Below are positions 60,541 through 64,000 of a DNA stretch of 64,000 bases, in pieces. This DNA is from Deltaproteobacteria bacterium (GTDB taxonomy: Bacteria > Desulfobacterota > Desulfuromonadia > Desulfuromonadales > BM103). The notes below the pieces were generated by a model that saw nothing but the letters and a program-made list of their open reading frames with translations, was not told the origin of the DNA and did not search any database. The position numbers and the translations under genes are program-made. The stretch spans positions 1 through 64,000 of the forward strand of contig JAJRRB010000085.1 of assembly GCA_024279915.1 (NCBI GenBank), given 5' to 3'. Numbering within the stretch: position 1 is the first letter of the stretch; each line of letters opens with the position of its first letter.

Positions 60541-61419
60541 CTAATAGCCATCCGCCAGCACTCTCTCAAGGTACTCTCTGTAGCTCGATTTTGGTGTCTC
60601 CTGAATTATCAGTGCCAATTGGTCTTTATCAATAAACCCCTTCCTGTAGGCCACCTCTTCCAGACAGGCAATCTTGAGTCCCTGACGAGCTTCCAGTGTG
60701 CCAATAAAGTGACTGGCCTCCAGCAGACTCATGTGGGTACCGGTATCGAGCCAGGCGATGCCACGCTCAAGCTTTTCGACCATCAGTTCACCGCGCCGAA
60801 GGTATTCGACATTCACATCGGTAATTTCCAACTCACCACGTGCTGATGGCTTCATTTGTTTGGTGATCTCAATAACATTGTTATCGTATAGGTAGAGTCC
60901 TGGAACAGCGTAATGAGACTTCGGTTTGGTTGGCTTTTCTTCGATACCGATAGCTTTACCGTCTTGGTCAAATTCGACGACGCCATAACGCTCGGGGTCA
61001 GTCACAGGATAACCAAAAACCCGTGCCCCTCCACTAAATTCTCCAAACACCCGACTCAGTTCCATTTTTCCATAGAAGAGGTTGTCGCCGAGAATCAAAC
61101 TCACGGGGTCATTGCCGATAAAATCTTCACCAACGAGGAACGCCTGTGCAATCCCATTGGGCTCAGCCTGAACAGCATAAGTGAGTTTCACTCCAAACCG
61201 GCTTCCATTTCCCAGAAGAGCTTCGAAACGAGGGGTATCCTGAGGGGTTGAGATAATCAATATTTCGTTAACCCCGGCCCTCATGAGGGTCGAAATAGGA
61301 TAGTAGATCATCGGTTTGTCATAAATGGGCTGCAGTTGCTTGCTAGCCACCAGTGTTAGTGGGTAAAGCCGTGTACCAGCACCACCGGCAAGGACAATCC
61401 CTTTTTTAATACCAGCCAT
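60541..61419 (-). CDS. rfbA: glucose-1-phosphate thymidylyltransferase
   Basis: A 292-residue RmlA, first step. [40 protein letters not shown] and [11 protein letters not shown] are characteristic. Later [20 protein letters not shown] and [19 protein letters not shown] match RmlA exactly. AAGGAG lies before the ATG at 61419; the TTG one codon upstream is less likely. Confidence 0.97.
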   Translation of the reverse strand: MAGIKKGIVLAGGAGTRLYPLTLVASKQLQPIYDKPMIYYPISTLMRAGVNEILIISTPQDTPRFEALLGNGSRFGVKLTYAVQAEPNGIAQAFLVGEDFIGNDPVSLILGDNLFYGKMELSRVFGEFSGGARVFGYPVTDPERYGVVEFDQDGKAIGIEEKPTKPKSHYAVPGLYLYDNNVIEITKQMKPSARGELEITDVNVEYLRRGELMVEKLERGIAWLDTGTHMSLLEASHFIGTLEARQGLKIACLEEVAYRKGFIDKDQLALIIQETPKSSYREYLERVLADGY

Positions 61420-61470
61420 CAAAACTTCTCCTTAAAGATCAATCAGTAAGCAAACGTACCGAAGACCGTA

Positions 61471-62385
61471 TCATCGTTCTGTAAAATAGTTTACAAGACC
61501 CTCTTTCCAATTGGGTACTAATTTCCCGGTCACCTGAGAGTACTTCTTTTTAGAAAAGACTGAATACTTCGGCCGTCTCGCTGGCAACGGATAGTCTTCA
61601 GTATTAATCGGGTTAATCTTTTCTATCTTTAACGTCTCGCCATTTTTCTCGGCAAGAGATACAATCTCTTTTGCAAATTCGTACCAACTACACTGCCCTT
61701 CATTGGAAAAATGGTAAACACCGAAGGGGGTGGGGACTGGGGGCTGGGGGCTGGTCGAAGTTTCCAGAATATTAAAAATGGCATTAGCCAGATCGCCCGT
61801 GTAGGTTGGTGAGCCAATCTGGTCGGCAACAATTCCCAGCTCCGTCCGATCTTTAGAGAGTCGAATTATAGTTTCTACAAAGTTATTCCCACCAGGACCA
61901 TAAAGCCAGCTTGTCCTTACAATAAAATATTTCTGCAGTCCACTGGCCAGGACAGCTTGTTCACCTGATAGCTTCGAGTGTCCGTAAACCGACTGGGGGT
62001 TCGTCTGGTCATCTTCAAGATACGGAGTACTCTTTTCACCGTCAAAAACATAATCTGTGGAAATGTGGACCAATACAGCGTCTACACTTTTAGCAGCCTC
62101 TGCCAGATAACCGACGGCGACACCATTTACCTGGTCAGCCAGAGTTTGCTCTGTCTCACAACCATCAACATTGGTAAAAGCCGCACAGTTAACAATGATT
62201 CCAGGTCTTAGATCATCGACATAAGCAAGAACCTGGGCCTTGTCAGTCAAGTCGAAATCAGGCAGGTCCACCGCAGTGATTTTATAGTCTGGAGGTGCAA
62301 CAGCAGCTATTTTCCCGGCAAGCATCCCATTACCGCCGACCAGAAGTAGCTTTTTCCCCTGTGCAGTCATGCTAGCGCTCATCAT
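61471..62385 (-). CDS. rfbD: dTDP-4-dehydrorhamnose reductase
   Basis: A 304-residue RmlD, last step. NAD(P) loop LLLVGGNGMLAGKI, then NCAAFTNVDGCE, HISTDYVFDGEK and the catalytic Y-x3-K in QSVYGHSKLSGEQAV, followed by RTSWLYGPGGNNFVETI. A heptanucleotide tandem repeat (61724-61755) adds TSPQPPVPTP in frame around residues 210-221, in a surface loop before the conserved HFSNEGQCSWYEFA. The start overlaps the rfbB stop region. Confidence 0.96.
   Translation of the reverse strand: MMSASMTAQGKKLLLVGGNGMLAGKIAAVAPPDYKITAVDLPDFDLTDKAQVLAYVDDLRPGIIVNCAAFTNVDGCETEQTLADQVNGVAVGYLAEAAKSVDAVLVHISTDYVFDGEKSTPYLEDDQTNPQSVYGHSKLSGEQAVLASGLQKYFIVRTSWLYGPGGNNFVETIIRLSKDRTELGIVADQIGSPTYTGDLANAIFNILETSTSPQPPVPTPFGVYHFSNEGQCSWYEFAKEIVSLAEKNGETLKIEKINPINTEDYPLPARRPKYSVFSKKKYSQVTGKLVPNWKEGLVNYFTER
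61724..61755. repeat. heptanucleotide tandem repeat inside rfbD
   Basis: Plus-strand units GGGGGTG, GGGACTG, GGGGCTG and GGGGCTG, keeping the frame of rfbD open and encoding the proline-rich TSPQPPVPTP. It resembles the intergenic repeat at 48558-48598 and the one inside rfbB. Confidence 0.85.
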
Positions 62386-63442
62386 ACATCCTGGCGTAAT
62401 AGTCTTGATAAGAACCGTCGAGGACGCCGTTCATCCATTCTTCATTTTCAAGATACCAGTCAACTGTCGTACGAATACCGTCAGCAAACGTCACTGAGGG
62501 CTCCCAACCAAGTTCATTCTTGATTTTCGATGCATCGATAGCGTAACGACGGTCATGGCCGGCCCTGTCTTTAACGAACTTGATCAAAGAACGACGCGGC
62601 TGGTCATTGGCGAGTGGGGCAACTTTTTCATCCAGGATGTCACAGATGGTCTGAACCACCTCGATGTTCTGCTTCTCGCTGTTGCCACCTACGTTGTAAG
62701 TTTCCCCGACCCTGCCCTGCTGCAACACCTTGAGAATCGCCGTGCAGTGATCGACAACATACAGCCAATCTCGGACGTTTTTGCCATCACCATAAACCGG
62801 CAGATCTTTACCATTCCGGGCGTTGTTGATAATCAGGGGAATCAGTTTTTCCGGAAAGTGATAAGGCCCATAGTTATTCGAACAATTAGTCATCAAAATC
62901 GGCAAGCCATAGGTGTGATAATAAGCGTTCACCAAGTGGTCGGATGAAGCTTTGCTTACCGAATAAGGAGAACGTGGGTCGTAGGACGTTGTTTCAGTAA
63001 ACAAACCCGTGTCACCAAGAGAACCGTAGACTTCATCGGTCGATACATGTAAGAAGCGGGGACTGGGGCTTGGGGGCTGGGGGCTGGTTATCCAGAACTT
63101 ACGGGCGGTTTCGAGCAGAGCGAAGGTTCCCAAAATATTGGTCTGAATGAACTCTGCCGGGCCTTCGATGCTGCGATCAACGTGTGACTCGGCGGCAAAG
63201 TGGACGACTGTGTCGATCTTTTCCTCAGCAAAGAGTCTTTCCAGCAACACCTGGTCACAGATGTCGCCATTGACGAATCTGTAGTGAGGATTATTTTCGA
63301 CATCTTTGAGGTTCGCCGGATTGCCAGCGTAGGTGAGTTTATCAAGATTAAAGATGCGCGCTTCAGGAAGTGTCTCAAGAACAAGCCGGACGAAATTTGA
63401 GCCGATGAATCCACATCCGCCCGTAACAAGGACATTCTGCAT
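62372..63442 (-). CDS. rfbB: dTDP-glucose 4,6-dehydratase
   Basis: A 356-residue RmlB, second step. VTGGCGFIGSNFVRLVLE, DTVVHFAAESHVDRSIEGP, HVSTDEVYGSLG with the catalytic Asp-Glu pair, and the Y-x3-K in SPYSVSKASSDHLV. Later NCSNNYGPYHFPEKLIPL and VRDWLYVVDHC are conserved. In-frame heptamers at 63056-63087 encode TSPQPPSPSP around residues 119-129, exactly in the variable loop just before FLHVSTDEVYG. AGGAGAAG precedes the ATG. First gene of rfbB-D-A-C. Confidence 0.97.
   Translation of the reverse strand: MQNVLVTGGCGFIGSNFVRLVLETLPEARIFNLDKLTYAGNPANLKDVENNPHYRFVNGDICDQVLLERLFAEEKIDTVVHFAAESHVDRSIEGPAEFIQTNILGTFALLETARKFWITSPQPPSPSPRFLHVSTDEVYGSLGDTGLFTETTSYDPRSPYSVSKASSDHLVNAYYHTYGLPILMTNCSNNYGPYHFPEKLIPLIINNARNGKDLPVYGDGKNVRDWLYVVDHCTAILKVLQQGRVGETYNVGGNSEKQNIEVVQTICDILDEKVAPLANDQPRRSLIKFVKDRAGHDRRYAIDASKIKNELGWEPSVTFADGIRTTVDWYLENEEWMNGVLDGSYQDYYARMYDER
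63056..63087. repeat. heptanucleotide tandem repeat inside rfbB
   Basis: The plus strand has GGGGACT, GGGGCTT, GGGGGCT, GGGGGCT and GG in 7-base phase, encoding TSPQPPSPSP on the minus strand within rfbB. It is the third in-frame case in the window. Confidence 0.85.
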
Positions 63443-63464
63443 TTGCTTCTCCTACGAACTAAAC

Positions 63465-63496
63465 ACAAAAAGCCCCGGTCGACAAAGATCGGAGCT
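63465..63496 (-). terminator. intrinsic terminator after gmhB
   Basis: On the minus strand AGCTCCGATC and GACCGGGGCT pair with one mismatch, followed by UUUUUGUGUU. It separates gmhB from rfbB, so rfbBDAC probably has its own promoter. Confidence 0.6.
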
Positions 63497-63543
63497 GTAG
63501 CGAATAAACCATAATTCCCCCGAAACAACACGATTATGTATCA

Positions 63544-64000
63544 TTATTCTGAACTAATCGTCAACAAGGCATCATCATTATTTTTACTTGACTGGTCGAG
63601 AATTAACATTGAGGCACGATTAAGATCCAGGCACTTTTCCACAGAAGTGATCTCTGGTTCTGAGGCAACTGAGTCTCCATAACCTGTCAACACAAGAACA
63701 GGCGTACAACCCGCACGTTGTCCAGCCTCGATATCGGCCAGTTTGTCACCAACCATGTAGGAATTACCCAGATCGATATTATACTCATCAGCCGCCTGCA
63801 GCAGCATCCCTGGGCCACCTTTGCGACAGTCACAGACGATCTTGTAATCACCGCCCCCCTTTTCTGGATGATGGGGGCAGAAGTAGAAGGCGTCAATCGA
63901 GGTACCATGACCAGACAGTTCTTCCTGAATATGACGATGCAACACCTCGACTGCCTGCTCGTCAAAATAGCCACGGCCAATTCCAGACTGATTACTGACA
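63544..64000 (-). CDS. gmhB: D,D-heptose 1,7-bisphosphate phosphatase, 3' part (gene continues past the window)
   Basis: About 151 residues of a HAD-superfamily phosphatase. At the window edge the frame reads VSNQSGIGRGYFDEQAVEVL, the conserved GmhB N-terminal-half motif. The zinc-binding loop follows (YFCPHHPEKGGGDYKIVCDC), then SYMVGDKLADIEAGQRAGCT with the acidic HAD motif. GmhB removes the 7-phosphate in ADP-heptose synthesis for LPS core. The start is outside the window. KGG replaces the usual KP after the CxC. Confidence 0.88.
   Translation of the reverse strand, partial: VSNQSGIGRGYFDEQAVEVLHRHIQEELSGHGTSIDAFYFCPHHPEKGGGDYKIVCDCRKGGPGMLLQAADEYNIDLGNSYMVGDKLADIEAGQRAGCTPVLVLTGYGDSVASEPEITSVEKCLDLNRASMLILDQSSKNNDDALLTISSE

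Overview
The window looks like chromosome from a Desulfuromonadales-type bacterium (Geobacter/Pelobacter/Desulfuromonas relatives, formerly Deltaproteobacteria). The evidence is gene content and order: yicC-gmk-rpoZ-rel-ridA-rpmB, a DHH-CBS-poly(A)-polymerase fusion, a PxxKW cysteine-rich protein, scpAB beside an M50 protease, a GEMM-class riboswitch, and abundant envelope polysaccharide genes. No rRNA, tRNA, CRISPR array or phage was seen. Species cannot be named from this sequence alone. Layout: (1) About 0.4-35 kb is one long minus-strand surface polysaccharide locus. Read in transcription order (right to left) it starts with a sigma70-type promoter and the export genes (Wza-like lipoprotein, then two tandem Wzc-like tyrosine autokinases), followed by UDP-glucuronate decarboxylase, a Wzx-like flippase, and a run of modifying enzymes and glycosyltransferases: three FkbM methyltransferases, three other methyltransferases, a pyruvyl-transferase family protein, GT2/GT4/GT9 enzymes, a sulfotransferase and a B12-binding radical SAM protein. 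It ends with an EpsG/Wzy-like polymerase, an asparagine-synthetase-like amidotransferase, a WecA-like initiating transferase, a Sel1-repeat protein and a nucleotidyltransferase-like protein. Genes around 18.7-24.2 kb look more AT-rich than the flanks, as often seen in transferred polysaccharide genes. (2) About 25.6-28.0 kb, between the flippase and the decarboxylase gene, is an accessory patch: a gene remnant, a HepT-MntA toxin-antitoxin pair bracketed by an ~80 bp repeat, a truncated small ORF, and a GxxExxY-family gene inside an array of ~95 bp palindromic repeats. Two more copies of the same repeat lie at the far left end of the window. (3) About 35.0-36.0 kb is a long non-coding stretch with a promoter, a c-di-GMP-I (GEMM) riboswitch, its terminator and a 33-codon ORF, directly upstream of the export operon but separated from it by another terminator. 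(4) About 36-54.7 kb is mostly housekeeping: an LCIB-type carbonic-anhydrase-like protein, phosphohexomutase, scpAB, M50 protease, DHH-CBS-PAP fusion, pyrDK, rimI, purM-purN, DUF523, rpmB, ridA, rel and rpoZ, with several palindromic intergenic elements. (5) About 55-64 kb: gmk and yicC, then a second polysaccharide block with a WbaP-like initiating phosphotransferase, two GT2 (rhamnosyltransferase-like) genes, rfbCADB for dTDP-rhamnose, and a truncated gmhB at the window edge. The genes suggest a Wzx/Wzy/Wzc/Wza-type polysaccharide containing pentose (UDP-xylose route) and rhamnose, probably methylated, pyruvylated and possibly sulfated. Two features stand out. Short heptanucleotide tandem repeats occur both between genes and in frame inside three genes (rfbB, rfbD and a GT4 gene). 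Three conserved genes (GT4, purM, rel) each carry one apparent single-base deletion, which is more likely sequence error than real loss.
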